A DNA stretch of 64,000 bases from assembly GCA_037389465.1 (NCBI GenBank), contig JAZARR010000172.1, forward strand, positions 5,371,501 to 5,435,500. Reading direction: 5' to 3'. The stretch comes from Baylisascaris procyonis (lineage: Eukaryota > Nematoda > Chromadorea > Rhabditida > Ascarididae). The notes under the pieces are model-generated. The model worked only from the letters and a program-made list of their open reading frames with translations, did no database searches and was not told the origin of the DNA. Positions within the stretch are counted from its first letter, which is position 1, and every line of letters begins with the position of its first letter. Made by a program: the position numbers and the translations under genes. This document shows positions 10,233 through 19,936 of the stretch, piece by piece.

Positions 10233-10987
10233 AGTGGACGATGCGAGACGTGAACGTGACCGATGCATCTATCGCTGCTTATATTTCAATACCATAGCAA
10301 AGATGATTGTTTTGATCGTCTGCATGCATCTTCGTAAGTGAAGTTCAAATCCATTAGCCGTTTCGCTTTGATCTTTATAGCTGTTGGCGCCATATCGTGC
10401 ATGGTAATCTCAGAGAATCCATTTGCGTTGTCATCTGCATTTTTGTGTAGCCACCGTGCGGCGTCGTCTTCGCTGGTTCTTCACTCGGCATGTCAGTGCA
10501 CTCGTCGCATCGAGTGCAATACGTTGTTTTGTTGTTTTTGTTTCTCTCCTATGTTACTATACTATTTTCAAGTTAGCGAATCTTTTTAGAAACGTTTTTG
10601 TGTAAGTATTATTATCTTTTTAATAAACTTAGTGTAGAGTAATAGTTTTTTTTGAATAACAAATTAGTTTTAATTCTGTTGTCGTTTATTGCGATCGTTG
10701 GGAAATTACGCCATGTAGTGTTGATCCTTTTTGGAGATTCGAACTTCAATCGTGAAACACGACTGTGGTGAACGTCTATTTTTTATATCCAAGTGCATAA
10801 AGTAGGTTTCTACTCAACTTCATCGTATAGTTTAGTATAGCCAAGTTCATAAATACGTTGTCAAAAATTATCTTTCTTTTTTCTTTGCTCTAGCTATAAG
10901 GATGCATAGTGTGCGTATTTCTGTGCGGATTTCTAGTTGTTCGAGGAAGAGCTTTTAAGAAACAGTAGCGCAAAAATGTTATTTTGA

Positions 10988-10997
10988 GGTTATATAC

Positions 10998-11049
<52 letters not shown>

Positions 11050-11056
11050 GTATATA
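10988..11056. repeat. (TA)n microsatellite with inverted ends
   Basis: A TA run bracketed by tatatacattata on the left and its reverse complement on the right, so the whole can fold on itself. Confidence 0.85.
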
Positions 11057-11069
11057 GCTATGAACTACC

Positions 11070-11173
11070 GCAACTACTGCAAGCACAGCTTATTATAACC
11101 ATGGAATCTTAGAAATCAAGAGCTTTCAACTATTGCAAGCATAGCTTGTTATAAGTATGGAACCTTAGAAATA
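11070..11173. repeat. Imperfect 59 bp tandem duplication
   Basis: The stretch starting caactactgcaagcac recurs 59 bp later as caactattgcaagcat, followed in both by a similar ttataa..atgga..cttagaaat block. The array copy at 32600-32703 has the same structure. Confidence 0.7.
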
Positions 11174-11785
11174 TTTGTGCTAGTGGGTATATGTCTCCAA
11201 CGAAATGACGAGGTTGCAGCATTATTTTTATCTCATTCGCGATATATGCAGGACTTTTGCGTTCTCAGATATTGTTCTGAGTTTGGGGACATTTGCATGC
11301 CATCAAACTGTATTGCCGCATCCGCAGCTCGTATTCGCGAAAAATTCAGCATCTATGAGTGTAAAATGGCAATACAGTTGTTGGGTGTGAATTTTTGGAT
11401 CGCATTGAGCAGCTTGTCCACCTTGACGTTTGCTTTTGTGTTAGTTGATAAATACAAGTCTAATTTTGACTAAGATCTTTTCCTGCTGCATTTCGCCATA
11501 CTATGTAGGTGTCATTCACACTCTCAGAATGTAATTCTGAATAGAGTGAGTTTTTGCTTGCATTGACTATGCCAAATGCGAGTTGCTGCCGTTGCACTTA
11601 CATAGAAAATGCAGTGTTCACTGCACGTTTTAGTGTTCACTGCCATTCAAATCCGCTATCATTTGAAGCATTCCTTAGCAGGCGAATACTAATGCCCATC
11701 ACCTAACCTCGAAAATTTGGTTAGAAACATGCATTTTTTCCATCATTCAACTTAAAATGTCATAAGGCCCCAATGCAAAAATTGT

Positions 11786-11956
11786 ATGGGCGTTAGTGTT
11801 GCTTGTAGAGTGCAGAGTATGGTAATGATGCGCACGCAAAGGGTGGCACGAGCTGAGCTGCGTTCGCTGTTCACAGCTGCGCTGCCATCGTTGCCTGCAA
11901 TTGTCCTCGGTTACCGTAATCGGCACGATTGCGCCACTAAAGTACTTACAAAATGA
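11786..11956 (+). CDS. Candidate small ORF or exon, 56 aa (Y copy 1)
   Basis: An ATG-to-TGA frame in a locally GC-rich stretch. It is open a further six codons upstream to a possible acceptor (cataag at 11761-11766). The peptide has a basic start (MMRTQRVARAELRSLF), a hydrophobic middle (ALPSLPAIVLGY) and a Cys/His end (RNRHDCATK), after which a weak GTACTT donor could end an exon. The array copy has one silent change and two replacements (A to G, P to A). Possibly the first of a plus-strand exon series ending at 13925. Not recognised. Confidence 0.3.
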   Translation: MGVSVACRVQSMVMMRTQRVARAELRSLFTAALPSLPAIVLGYRNRHDCATKVLTK

Positions 11957-12350
11957 AATCACTATGAATGCCATTGTTCATTCATAATCGGCGACATTGT
12001 TTAGTGACATAAGTTGTTTATTCCGGGTTATTCGTTTATTTATTTGTTTGTTTACTAGCTTATTTGTTTATTTCTTCAACTTTTGTAAATGTGACCTGAA
12101 TAAGGTTGGCGCGTGACTGTGCCAAAACCGGGGAGCGATTAGCTATTATACCTATGGGTTATATTCTTCTCTGCCTTAATAAGCAATTTATTTGCATCTA
12201 CCTCTTAGTAACTGAACAAAGTAATGTGGGCAATAATTCTAATAACTGTGGCAATAGAGCTATCCATCGCGGTAATGACTAGTGCACCAAAATGAGCTCT
12301 AAACTTTTATACGCTTTCACTCACCTAGTCTTGAGAATTGAAAATGCTAC

Positions 12351-12473
12351 TCATTCTTTGAAATTGTTACTTATTCCTCTACAAGTGAGTGAACGAAATG
12401 CTCTTTTCGACGAATCTTGCAACTTTCGCTCTTTGTCGTAGCGTTCAGCCTCACTGAGCAAGACTAAACATGT
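12351..12473 (-). CDS. Possible minus-strand exon, highly charged
   Basis: Forty open codons on the minus strand with a good acceptor (gtcttgctcag) and a GTAGAG donor bracketing EAERYDKERKLQDSSKRAF. Short and unconfirmed; it lies between plus-strand candidates, so it may be spurious. Confidence 0.2.
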   Translation of the reverse strand, partial: TCLVLLSEAERYDKERKLQDSSKRAFRSLTCRGISNNFKE

Positions 12474-12529
12474 TCAAAGAGGTGTGAAAAAAACGCCTTG
12501 CTGGTGACACTCCCCAACTCTAGATTTAG

Positions 12530-12777
12530 TCAGTTTGACGGATGCTGTAGCGGTGGCATCGCTTCTGTTTATCAACTTTGCTAGCCTATGTCGATGTCGG
12601 ATGATATCGGGTTTTGAAGTTTTAAAGGAATCCGTGGGATTTCATTTGCATGAAGCCTTCCACATAATGCACATGCCGATGGTGCATTTTTGGTGGGGAG
12701 AGGAGGTCGCAACAAATAGAGGGTATAGTGCTGCATTCTATTTAAGTTTTTTTGGTGGCAACATTTTCAAGGCTTAA
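12530..12777 (+). CDS. Candidate exon with mostly synonymous differences between copies (Y copy 1)
   Basis: After a ctagatttag acceptor the frame runs SLTDAVAVASLLFINFASL, then HLHEAFHIMHMPMVHFWW, and stops at TAA 12775-12777. A hydrophobic span near the start suggests a membrane protein. Between the two array copies there are six base differences in the frame. The first four (Cys, Arg, Ser and His codons) are all silent; the last two change adjacent-region Gly residues to Asp near the end. That pattern suggests constraint up to about residue 70 and a non-coding end, so an exon could close near 12719 at a GTATAG donor. Function unknown. Confidence 0.45.
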
Positions 12778-13721
12778 TGAATTCCTCCTAAATGTGACCA
12801 GCAATCGTCATAAGGAAGAAGCGTAAAATGCAAACTCTCTTTTGCTATGAAATTTTGCTCATGTTAGTGAAATAGTTTATCTATGTGGAGAGCTTGTTCT
12901 ATAAATCCCAAGTTTTTCCCAAAGATCTCAGCAGTCAACTATCAGGGATAATGGGCGCTCCCTCCCCCCTCCCCCCCCCTACAGAAAGTCTGGGTTATGT
13001 AAGTGTGGTGGCCTGTGTTCTGGAATAACATTTCAAAACCTATTCCTATCCAAAACCGTGGCACATGGATGGACCAGGTAGCTGTCACGAAATATGTATT
13101 TTGAAATATTGCCTATTATGCTGAATGATTGCTGGAATATTGAAAAAGCACATAGCGGCATATTTGCGGTATCTTTCCAAACTATTGCAAGAATTTTCAT
13201 GGGAGGATCTTTCCTTGGTTATATTGGTGCGGTTGTTAATAAAAATGATTTGCGGCGTTTATTTTATCTTACTTAATCCCTTAATAGACATTCTCAACAT
13301 ACTATTTACCAAACTCCATCCTTGCAGTTCTCGCAATTAATGACGTGAAACTTTCGGCTAGTCATATACACGATTATGATAACGCCGCAATTCGCTTCTT
13401 TTTTTTTTTTTTTGCTTAACTTGGCATAAATTGCAGATTGGAGCATCCTGTTAGAATTTGCAAATTGCTAGAAAATTTTTCTGTTGAAACCTTTATAAGA
13501 TGTTACTGTCTTTTGTTTTTGCGAATCATCAATGCATAATGTGTAAAAAATGCAACTGTGCATTTCCGTGCGTGACATCCTTTATACTCTCGACCCCTCG
13601 TGCAACGCAGACGGCTACGTGGGAGATTGAAGTGGTCAAGTGAGGGACGGGCAATTAGGGAATTTTAAGGATGGGGGGTCACTTTATTAATTAGGAATGG
13701 GAAGTGGTGTGCCCTTGCTAG

Positions 13722-13925
13722 GATGACGATAGTGGTGGAAGTGATCGGGGAGGAACAATCAATCCCATTTGCGGGTTATCCACTTCTTCAAGAATTACCC
13801 ATATCCCAACTGCCAATGGCAACGATTTGCAAACCCACTCACGAAGCTTAATTAGAGAGGTGCATATTAAAGCAGTAAAGTGCATGCGAGATGTTATTGC
13901 TAAATTAAAGAGCATTGTTGTCTAA
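13722..13925 (+). CDS. Candidate terminal exon, 67 aa (Y copy 1)
   Basis: The frame starts in phase 0 right after a cttgctag acceptor with an acidic, Gly/Ser-rich stretch (DDDSGGSDRGG). It continues through a Ser/Thr-rich part and ends in a basic helix (LIREVHIKAVKCMRDVIAKL) before TAA at 13923-13925. A canonical AATAAA begins ten bases later. An overlapping plus frame (VVEVIGEEQSIPFAG) is also open, so the frame choice rests on the splice phase and poly(A) site. The array copy differs by one Asp-to-His change. GC-rich DNA at 13540-13660 upstream has competing open frames that may include the preceding exon. Not recognised. Confidence 0.45.
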   Translation, partial: DDDSGGSDRGGTINPICGLSTSSRITHIPTANGNDLQTHSRSLIREVHIKAVKCMRDVIAKLKSIVV

Positions 13926-13934
13926 GAGCACTCA

Positions 13935-13940
13935 AATAAA
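13935..13940 (+). terminator. Poly(A) signal AATAAA (Y copy 1)
   Basis: Canonical hexamer ten bases after the stop of the candidate terminal exon; the short 3' end fits compact invertebrate genes. Confidence 0.4.
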
Positions 13941-14844
13941 AATTAGCGTTCTCGATAAGCGCTTCATAATTGGTATTGCTTATATGCGTTGATGCATACG
14001 ATCACCATACGGATTATTAGCATGTGGCAATCCTCGTAGTTAGTCTGTTTTCTGATTAAGCGTGTTTTATTCAAATTGCTACGACGGCATTATGAGTTCT
14101 AACTCGCGAACTCAGAAAATATTAGTGATTAACTTTTTCACGAGTATATTCTAAACTATTAATCTACTTCCGAAACTCCATTTCGTTCAAATAGGTCATG
14201 TTTTTAGTAGTCTTAAAAGTTCCAATATAATAGGAAAGTATTTGTTTTTGTTTAAAATATTTGTTTAATATGAATTGATTCCTGAATGAAAATATTCATT
14301 TTTGGCTGAAAATTTCTTAGGCAATTGTAATTTCAATTACTTCTATGCTGCTGTGCGAATTTACTTGTCTAAAGCGTTTTATGGCATCGTTTTATCTATG
14401 CGTATGTATGTGTGTGTACATCAGTCCAGTATTTTCAAGAAACCATTAAAGCCAGAAATAGGGAATTTCGTGGTGTGGAGTGATTTCCTGTAGCAATCTT
14501 CAAATTCACTCATCAGTTCTGGAAGGTATATGATCACTTAAAAATTTGCATGCACATGCCATTAATCGCCTCATAAAAACGAATTTAGAATATTTGCAAA
14601 GATGGTCGAGTTCATTTGGAATATGAATAGACTACTGCGCTTAAAAAAAAAATAATTTGTTGGTAGTGTACGAAAATAGTTAGTCAGATGAGTGAAATTA
14701 CAAAGATTTTTCGTTTCCAATCGCCTCTGGAGCTTTCTTCCACTCAATGAATATTTTCCTCCTACTTGATGTGACTTATGAAATAAGCATATATACGACA
14801 ACTTCTTTAGTCTCTTAGTCTATTTATTTTTTTTACCGCTTATC
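13941..14844. other. No gene seen
   Basis: AT-rich. A 63-codon plus frame at 14302-14493 differs between copies by replacements only. Equivalent: 35473-36374. Confidence 0.5.
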
Positions 14845-15069
14845 TTAATTATTTTCTTTTTCATAATAGTTTATTTGTTTATATATTGTCTCTTGGATCG
14901 CCACTAATGCACTTTTGGCAAACATTTTTTTCGTGCACGTTGTCTTATCGTGACATCGTTGACCGACGCTTATCAACCCGAAGGGTTCAGGTATGCGGCA
15001 GGTAATTGCCCACTTAGCCTTTTGATATTTTTGGGTTCCGCATGTTTCCGGTCGGCATCTCTTCATTGA
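14845..15069 (-). CDS. Candidate exon, Cys-containing, 73+ aa (Y copy 1)
   Basis: A minus-strand frame from about 15069 to TAA at 14845. It has paired cysteines early (MKRCRPETCGTQ), further Cys in VGQRCHDKTTC, and a charged end (INYYEKENN). It shares its frame with the candidate exon at 15217-15417; a single TAA at 15073-15075 separates them, which would fall in the intron. An ag precedes the start on this strand (taaag), a poor acceptor. Nucleotides are identical in the array copy. No family recognised; a small cysteine-bearing domain is possible. Confidence 0.45.
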   Translation of the reverse strand, partial: SMKRCRPETCGTQKYQKAKWAITCRIPEPFGLISVGQRCHDKTTCTKKMFAKSALVAIQETIYKQINYYEKENN

Positions 15070-15216
15070 GCTTTACTCCTCTTTGCGACTAAACTTCATC
15101 GCATTTGTGTTTCTTTTATAGTGTTGTTTTGTTTGAAGTATATTATGCCAATACAACATTTTTTTTTTGGCGTCGAAATTCAAAAGTAAAAATTGTCCAA
15201 AAAAATTCATCAAAAC

Positions 15217-15417
15217 CGGGATTGATGGAATAATGTCGTTCATTTTAATGCTTTCTTCAAAGTGGAAATACGATCCTGTTTCTTCATCGATTTTTTTTGA
15301 ACGTAGAGCGTCATATGACAGGTTCTTACATTCTGAGGAATTTTTCGGTGGTGTTTCTTTTGTGTCATTGCATAGGATGTTAGTCAATTTTCTATCATAG
15401 TGGCGTTTTTCTTGTTC
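15217..15417 (-). CDS. Candidate exon, Lys/Glu-rich (Y copy 1)
   Basis: Minus-strand frame open from 15417, hydrophilic (NDTKETPPKNSSECKN, then SKKIDEETGSYFHFEESIK), ending at a possible GTTTTG donor after the Pro of IIPSIP. Identical in the array copy. Just past the proposed donor the array copy has an indel and substitutions that would break the frame if it continued, which fits an intron starting there. It lies directly upstream (minus sense) of 14845-15069. Confidence 0.42.
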
Positions 15418-15618
15418 TCATATTTTTACTGCTTGAACTAGTTCTTCTTAGCAATGCGGAGCAAAAATGGAAAATGCGGAAATTTTTTTTCCCATTTAAA
15501 TTCATCCATTTGTGTAATTTTTTTGTTCTCATTGACGTCATCCATTAACATTAAGCAATTAGGATAAAAAGAGGAAACATAAATATTGAAGTTTTAAGGA
15601 ACAAAAAAAAATTTCCAC

Positions 15619-15702
15619 CTCTACTATATTCATCTCTACGTTTATCCGATTCGTTGCTGGATATAATATCGCCCTTGATGATATGATCGAATTCTACTCT
15701 TT
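15619..15702 (-). CDS. Candidate upstream exon of the minus-strand series (Y copy 1)
   Basis: After a long pyrimidine run and caaag, the minus strand reads RVEFDHIIKGDIISSNESDK, then RRDEYSR, and meets a weak GTGGAA donor. Hydrophilic like the next exon. Short and unconfirmed. Confidence 0.3.
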
Positions 15703-17300
15703 GCGGAGAAAAAAAAAATTCCAAGCATCGCTTAGCAGCATTTGCATAGTAGTGTAGATTTATGAATGCTTGAAAAATTTTGCAGTTATTTTCTTATTCG
15801 TCTTCTCTAGATCTATGAATCATTAAAACTGTTATGAATTAAGAAAGATCGCTTAGTTTTGAGGAAATTTTCGATTGCATTGTTCCAAATTTCAACTAAT
15901 AAGTTTTCATTGCTTATCGTTCTCTAACTGAATTAAATTTTGGTGATATATCATTTATAGCTGATTAGCTGATAGCTGATAAATTATTTAGGTGATATAT
16001 CGAAGATCAACTAGAAAATTTCCACTCATTTTTCAACGAGAAAATGATTGTCATGCAGAAAACAATGCTCACATTTTTAGTGGTCTCTTTAATGGCTGAG
16101 GAAGCTATTTGGCTAAAAATAATGAAGTATATTAAGTATGTTATTCATCGGAATCATCACTTCTACTTGATCACAATATTTTAAAAAGTCTAGAAATTTT
16201 AACATTTCGATAGTCAAGTTGAGCACTGAAACTCAGTAAAAATATTTTTGCCTTAAGAAACGAGAATCTTTGTTGAAAATTTTTCTGCTAAAAGCAATAA
16301 AATAACAAAAAATAATGGTGATAAAAACTCTTCTCTTATATTTTAAGATTAGTAGTAACAATGCAGAGAATCTTTCATCTGCAAGAAATATTGACAAATA
16401 GATAAAATTAGTGACAAATAATTCATGTAATATTTGAGTGTATTGTAACTATATGATTGAGTTTTCGATGTTCCTTTGTGGAGTTTATCGAAATGCGCAA
16501 TAGTTAGCACATGTATTTGAATGCATAATTTTATGTGTATATGTGTTTATCTGCGCATTTAGCTAATCGTATCCAAACAGATATCAGTGACTCAAATAAA
16601 TTTCGCTTCAATTTTCAACCAATAGTACTGATTTAAAAATTCTGAATTAGTGATCATAGAGTGAGTGCGAAAGTAATTGTACATTCGTTGTGTTGTTCGT
16701 TGGTTGTGAAGCTTATGTGCGAATTGTTGCAACTAGAATTCAATTTCCTTTCCGCTTTTTGCTGTCACTTATTTTCACTTGCAGAAATCATTTCGATAGA
16801 GACAAAGTTTTGCTTCCGCTGCTATGCGCTTATTGCAACATTGCTTATTTCTATTCTGGGATGCAAATGTTACCACTGAATGTGGCTGCAATCGTATATG
16901 GAACTCATAAAATCCCTTCGTTTCTATACTGTTGCAATATATTGATGCAACGTATATATATATTGTTTGCAATGTTGCAATTTGTGCTTGAAATCTTATA
17001 CGTCGCATTATTGCAATATCTATACTATGATTTGATTCATACTGACGGAGCTTTTGTTGACTATATTTTTTATGCTTTCATCCACGTTTACATTCGATCA
17101 TTGTGATGATCTATGCGAAAGCATTCCCAGTAAGCATACTTCTAAGGCGAAAGTGTTAAATTTCGATGTTTGCATTGCATTAGTTTTGAAGTGAACGAGA
17201 GAGTGCACATTCTGTGTGCGTGATGCAATATCATTAAATTTCAAACCCACACACCTCACACTGTCTTACTAGGAGTCTATATCCTTTTTTTCGTATTCAC
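15703..17300. other. Intervening AT-rich stretch
   Basis: Repeated gctgat and gatatatc motifs occur near 15940-16010, and TTGCAA motifs are frequent at 16720-17020. A 138-codon hydrophobic frame at 16690-17106 was considered and not accepted. Equivalent: 37232-38826. Confidence 0.45.
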
Positions 17301-17371
17301 GGCCTCATCTTCTCCAATTTCATCCTCGATTATCCGCTTCTTAACTCTGCCTAGCGTTAATATAAACCAGC
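17301..17371 (-). CDS. Candidate most upstream exon of the minus-strand series (Y copy 1)
   Basis: Minus strand: acceptor ttagcattcag, then LGRVKKRIIEDEIGEDEA up to a GTGAAT donor; unspliced it stops eight codons later. The array copy has one silent Asp change. Membership in the same gene as the exons at 14.8-15.7 kb is inferred from strand and style only. Confidence 0.3.
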
Positions 17372-17681
17372 CTGAATGCTAAGTTTTCCAAGATATATCT
17401 ATGCTTGTCTAAATATTAGTTCTATCTCACAGTTTATGCATAAACAATCGAATTGCTAAGGTATACGTGCTTAGATCAGACTCTTTTGTGAAAAATTCTA
17501 GCAAATTTTCACTAAAATAGCGATGCTTAAGGCGGTTCGGGTTCTTTCCAATTATCTTATGATCAAAGGCTTGAGTCATTCAGTTTTGAATCACTTCAGA
17601 ATAGAAGGATTCTACTCTATCTGTTTCTTTATTGTGACATTTAGGTTCATCTCCTTGTTTTTCAGTCTTACAATATTCTTT

Positions 17682-17743
17682 CAGATTCCCTTTCTTTTCC
17701 CTTAGTAGCTAACAGATTCCCTTTCTTTTCCCTTACTAGCTAA
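17682..17743. repeat. 31 bp tandem duplication, present only in Y copy 1
   Basis: Two copies of a pyrimidine-rich 31-mer starting cagattccctttctt, differing at one base. The array copy (39208-39238) has a single copy, so this is a recent slippage difference. Confidence 0.85.
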
Positions 17744-17948
17744 CTATTTACAATTAGGGAGGTGAGCGTATGTACCAAATCGTTAACTCATTCGTTATAT
17801 GGAACGCAGTACCTAAATAATCGCATAGGCATAGAAGCTCAATATTTGCTTCAATATTAAAATTTAGTGATTGTTTGTTCGTTAATATTTGATTTCTATA
17901 TCAGTTATTTTGTATTATATTCAATCGGTTTTTCATTCAAGTTTATAG

Positions 17949-18106
17949 TTGAAGAATTAAAGAGTGTTGTTAAAATTGGAAACGACAAATTGGTAACACC
18001 CTGGGGTCATCTTCATTGCCCGGGTACAATCAATTTGTGTGACATGTGTCCAGAGACGACACATCTTGGCACTCTCATCAGTCGCCGAAGTGTGGAGGTT
18101 CGTTAG
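17949..18106 (+). CDS. Candidate exon, Cys/Trp-containing (Y copy 1)
   Basis: After tttatag the frame reads EELKSVVKIGNDKLVTPWGH, then CPGTINLCDMCPETTH and LGTLISRRSVE, where a GTTCGT could be a donor; unspliced it stops at TAG 18104-18106. Cys spacing C-x7-C-x2-C followed by His could suggest a metal-binding or disulphide motif. Within the exon the array copy shows only silent changes (Leu and Asp codons); the one replacement lies beyond the proposed donor. Family unknown. Confidence 0.45.
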
Positions 18107-18246
18107 TCTCAGGGGAATGCTGCCACTACTCTTCGAGTGAAGCTTCTTTCTATTCTATCAAAGCTTGCTCTATTCATTATTTCCAGTTTTTGAAACGCCA
18201 ATAGAGTAAATGAAGCCTCAGTTTAATTAAAATAGTAAATCTGTAG

Positions 18247-18447
18247 ATGCCTATCAATTCCAGCAGGTTGGGTGACGGGAGCAGCAGAGAGCGTAGGAAG
18301 GAAGGGGATCAAGGAGGGGAAGATAGCGTTGATAAAAATAAGTCTGTGGGTAGTGCTCGAGGACGGCCGAAATATTGCCTCATTGATATGTTGCCTCATT
18401 TTGATTTCAATTTGAAAAAGCGTCCCATTTGCGAACTTTTCTTATGA
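18247..18447 (+). pseudogene. Basic Ser/Gly/Arg frame, eroding between copies (Y copy 1)
   Basis: ATG directly after a ctgtag site opens 66 codons. They start hydrophilic (SSRLGDGSSRERRKEGDQGG), contain SARGRPKY, which resembles an AT-hook core (RGRP), and end more hydrophobic. The array copy has several replacements, including RGRP to RGWP, and a 1-base loss that changes the C-terminus. So either one copy is decayed or the frame is not coding. Confidence 0.28.
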
Positions 18448-18623
18448 TCTATAAAGCGTAATATGAGAAACTGTTAAAAATAGGTAACATATCTATGATC
18501 AGGAAGTTTTTCTTTTTTGTCCTTCACCTTTCTGAATTCACTGTCGCATCTGAGTAAGAGTAGACATGTTGAGAAACGCTGATTATCAACTTTCTATTTG
18601 CCGTGCTAAGGCATGTATCGTGA

Positions 18624-18782
18624 CTAGAAATCGATATGCCCATATATTGAACAAGTTTTTATAGGAGCTTCAGCTCCATTTTCGACCTTCTCGACGTAGT
18701 GGCTTGAATATTTCTCGTAGCCGAATCTGTTTATTTCATTCGTTCCGCTCATCGTATTTTGGTTCGGGTGCGTGGTCCGCAT
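18624..18782 (-). pseudogene. Protein-like 52-codon minus frame, not conserved between copies (Y copy 1)
   Basis: ATG to TAG on the minus strand, polar and protein-like (MRTTHPNQNTMSGTNEINRF, then GYEKYSSHYVEKVENGAEAP); a ctgtag acceptor sits two codons before the ATG. Differences from the array copy (E to G, R to T, G to L) are all replacements, which argues against current constraint. Unrecognised. Confidence 0.3.
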
Positions 18783-18859
18783 TAATCGCTACAGTTGATT
18801 ATAAGTCCTCCTTAGTATAAGTTTCATATGTCATATGTATTCCTGAAAGTTTGGATACT

Positions 18860-19080
18860 GTTAAATTTATCCTTTCTACTTCCCTTCCCTCTCGAATTTC
18901 CTCTCATTCTTACTTACAATTCTTACCTCTGCTCCCCTCAAATATACCTTAACTCTCAGTTATCTCTTTTCTACCTCTCCTCCCACTCCCCGCTTCACTC
19001 AAAGTCACTTTTATCACCGTTGTATCCCCCATTGTTCCTCTTTCTCCAACATTTTTCTTAATTTTTCCTTTTCTTCCAAT
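18860..19080 (+). repeat. Pyrimidine-rich tract
   Basis: About 220 bp dominated by C and T on the plus strand, with many ctctcc, cttccc and ccactcccc blocks. No coding frame is accepted. The array copy is at about 40872-41075. It could form triplex structure. Confidence 0.6.
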
Positions 19081-19531
19081 ACTTCTATTGTTCTAAAACT
19101 TACGCTAATAGTTACTAGTATCTCATCCTCAACCTTTCGATTGGCTAGTTAGATTTTTTTAGTTTCCGTTAATATTCTCTTCTCATCTCCCTTCTGAAAT
19201 CCATCCTAATTCTTACTTGCGCCTTTTCCATCTCAACCCCCCCCCCCTTATTCACCCATTGCTCTTTAATCTGTCTTTGTTTTAAATTGTATTTTTTTAC
19301 CATCTCATTCCTCAAACAGAGGCTAAAATATGCTGTAAGTTTATTTGTCGCGAGCCAATTTCGTACTAATTCACCGACGTAAAATTTCACTGAAAGTGAG
19401 ATCGCTTTCATATGAAATTAACAGACATGTGCTTTTTTCAGAACCGCTGCGCATATATTTATCTACCTCCGTTTATATATAATTTCTGAGAATCACGTTC
19501 CGGAAAAAACGGTGCATTTTCCAAGTACTGA

Positions 19532-19705
19532 CAAGCAAGAAAGCATGGTGGTCACTGTTATGAGAAATGTGTTTCCGTCAGCTGTACCCATTTTTGCATC
19601 GATGTGATCCATCATCTGAGACTCAAACTTCGCAATGCGTCTCAGAGTCAATTAAACGAATCGAACAGTACGATTAGCTCGCAGATAAGAACAACACCTA
19701 GGTAG
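19532..19705 (+). CDS. Candidate exon, 57 codons (Y copy 1)
   Basis: Frame after a TGA, starting near acaag/aagaaag acceptor-like sites. It reads GGHCYEKCVSVSCTHFCIDV (Cys-rich), then HHLRLKLRNASQSQLNESNS, reaching TAG at 19703-19705 or an AG|GTAGCG donor just before. Differences from the array copy in this frame are three silent changes (His, Tyr, Leu) and one Cys to Arg. An overlapping frame with an excellent ttttttcag acceptor at 19427-19440 is also open, but its differences are mostly replacements. A two-exon arrangement cannot be excluded. Two Asn-x-Ser/Thr sites occur. Confidence 0.35.
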   Translation, partial: QARKHGGHCYEKCVSVSCTHFCIDVIHHLRLKLRNASQSQLNESNSTISSQIRTTPR

Positions 19706-19825
19706 CGAATTAGAGATGAAGGAAGGTGCTTTTTATCTGTTAACTTAATTTTGGAACATTTTTAGAAGGCACAGTTCTCGAATGAATTTTGGAACATGAA
19801 TTAGAGCAAGTATTAGTAGAGGTGG

Positions 19826-19867
19826 GGGGGGGGGAGATGGGGTTGAGGAAGAGGGTGAGGAGGATGG
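19826..19867 (+). repeat. G-rich tract
   Basis: A G-run followed by GATGGGG, GAGGAAGAGGG and GAGGAGGATGG groups. The array copy is at 41829-41872. G-quadruplex potential on the plus strand. Confidence 0.6.
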
Positions 19868-19891
19868 AGTGTCATCTGAAAGTATATCTTT

Positions 19892-19936
19892 TTGCAAATT
19901 TCATATTCACTTAATTTGCAAAGTGAATATTTGCAA
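19892..19936. repeat. Inverted repeat
   Basis: ttgcaaat...attcactt faces its complement aagtgaatatttgcaa across a short spacer, with a five-base bulge in the left arm. No gene context. Confidence 0.55.

Larger units (their letters stand above)
9579..11785. other. Mostly non-coding part of segment Y
   Basis: Holds the 25 bp tandem repeat, the TA microsatellite and a 59 bp duplication. Two open frames (10338-10589 and 11177-11473) look partly protein-like, but the latter differs between copies by replacements only. Equivalent: 31115-33315. Confidence 0.45.

Noticed and set aside
11177..11473. 98-codon plus frame
   Set aside because: The copies differ only by replacements (A to T, V to M), and no splice or start support was found.
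16690..17106. Longest open frame of the window (138 codons, very hydrophobic), also at 38216-38632
   Set aside because: T-rich DNA yields hydrophobic frames by chance. An overlapping frame with a good ttttcacttgcag acceptor conflicts with it, and the copies differ by two replacements and one silent change.
17867..17948. Upstream extension of the 17949 exon frame
   Set aside because: The added residues are Phe/Tyr/Ile-rich and precede the tttatag acceptor. In copy 2 this region is replaced by the 506 bp difference.
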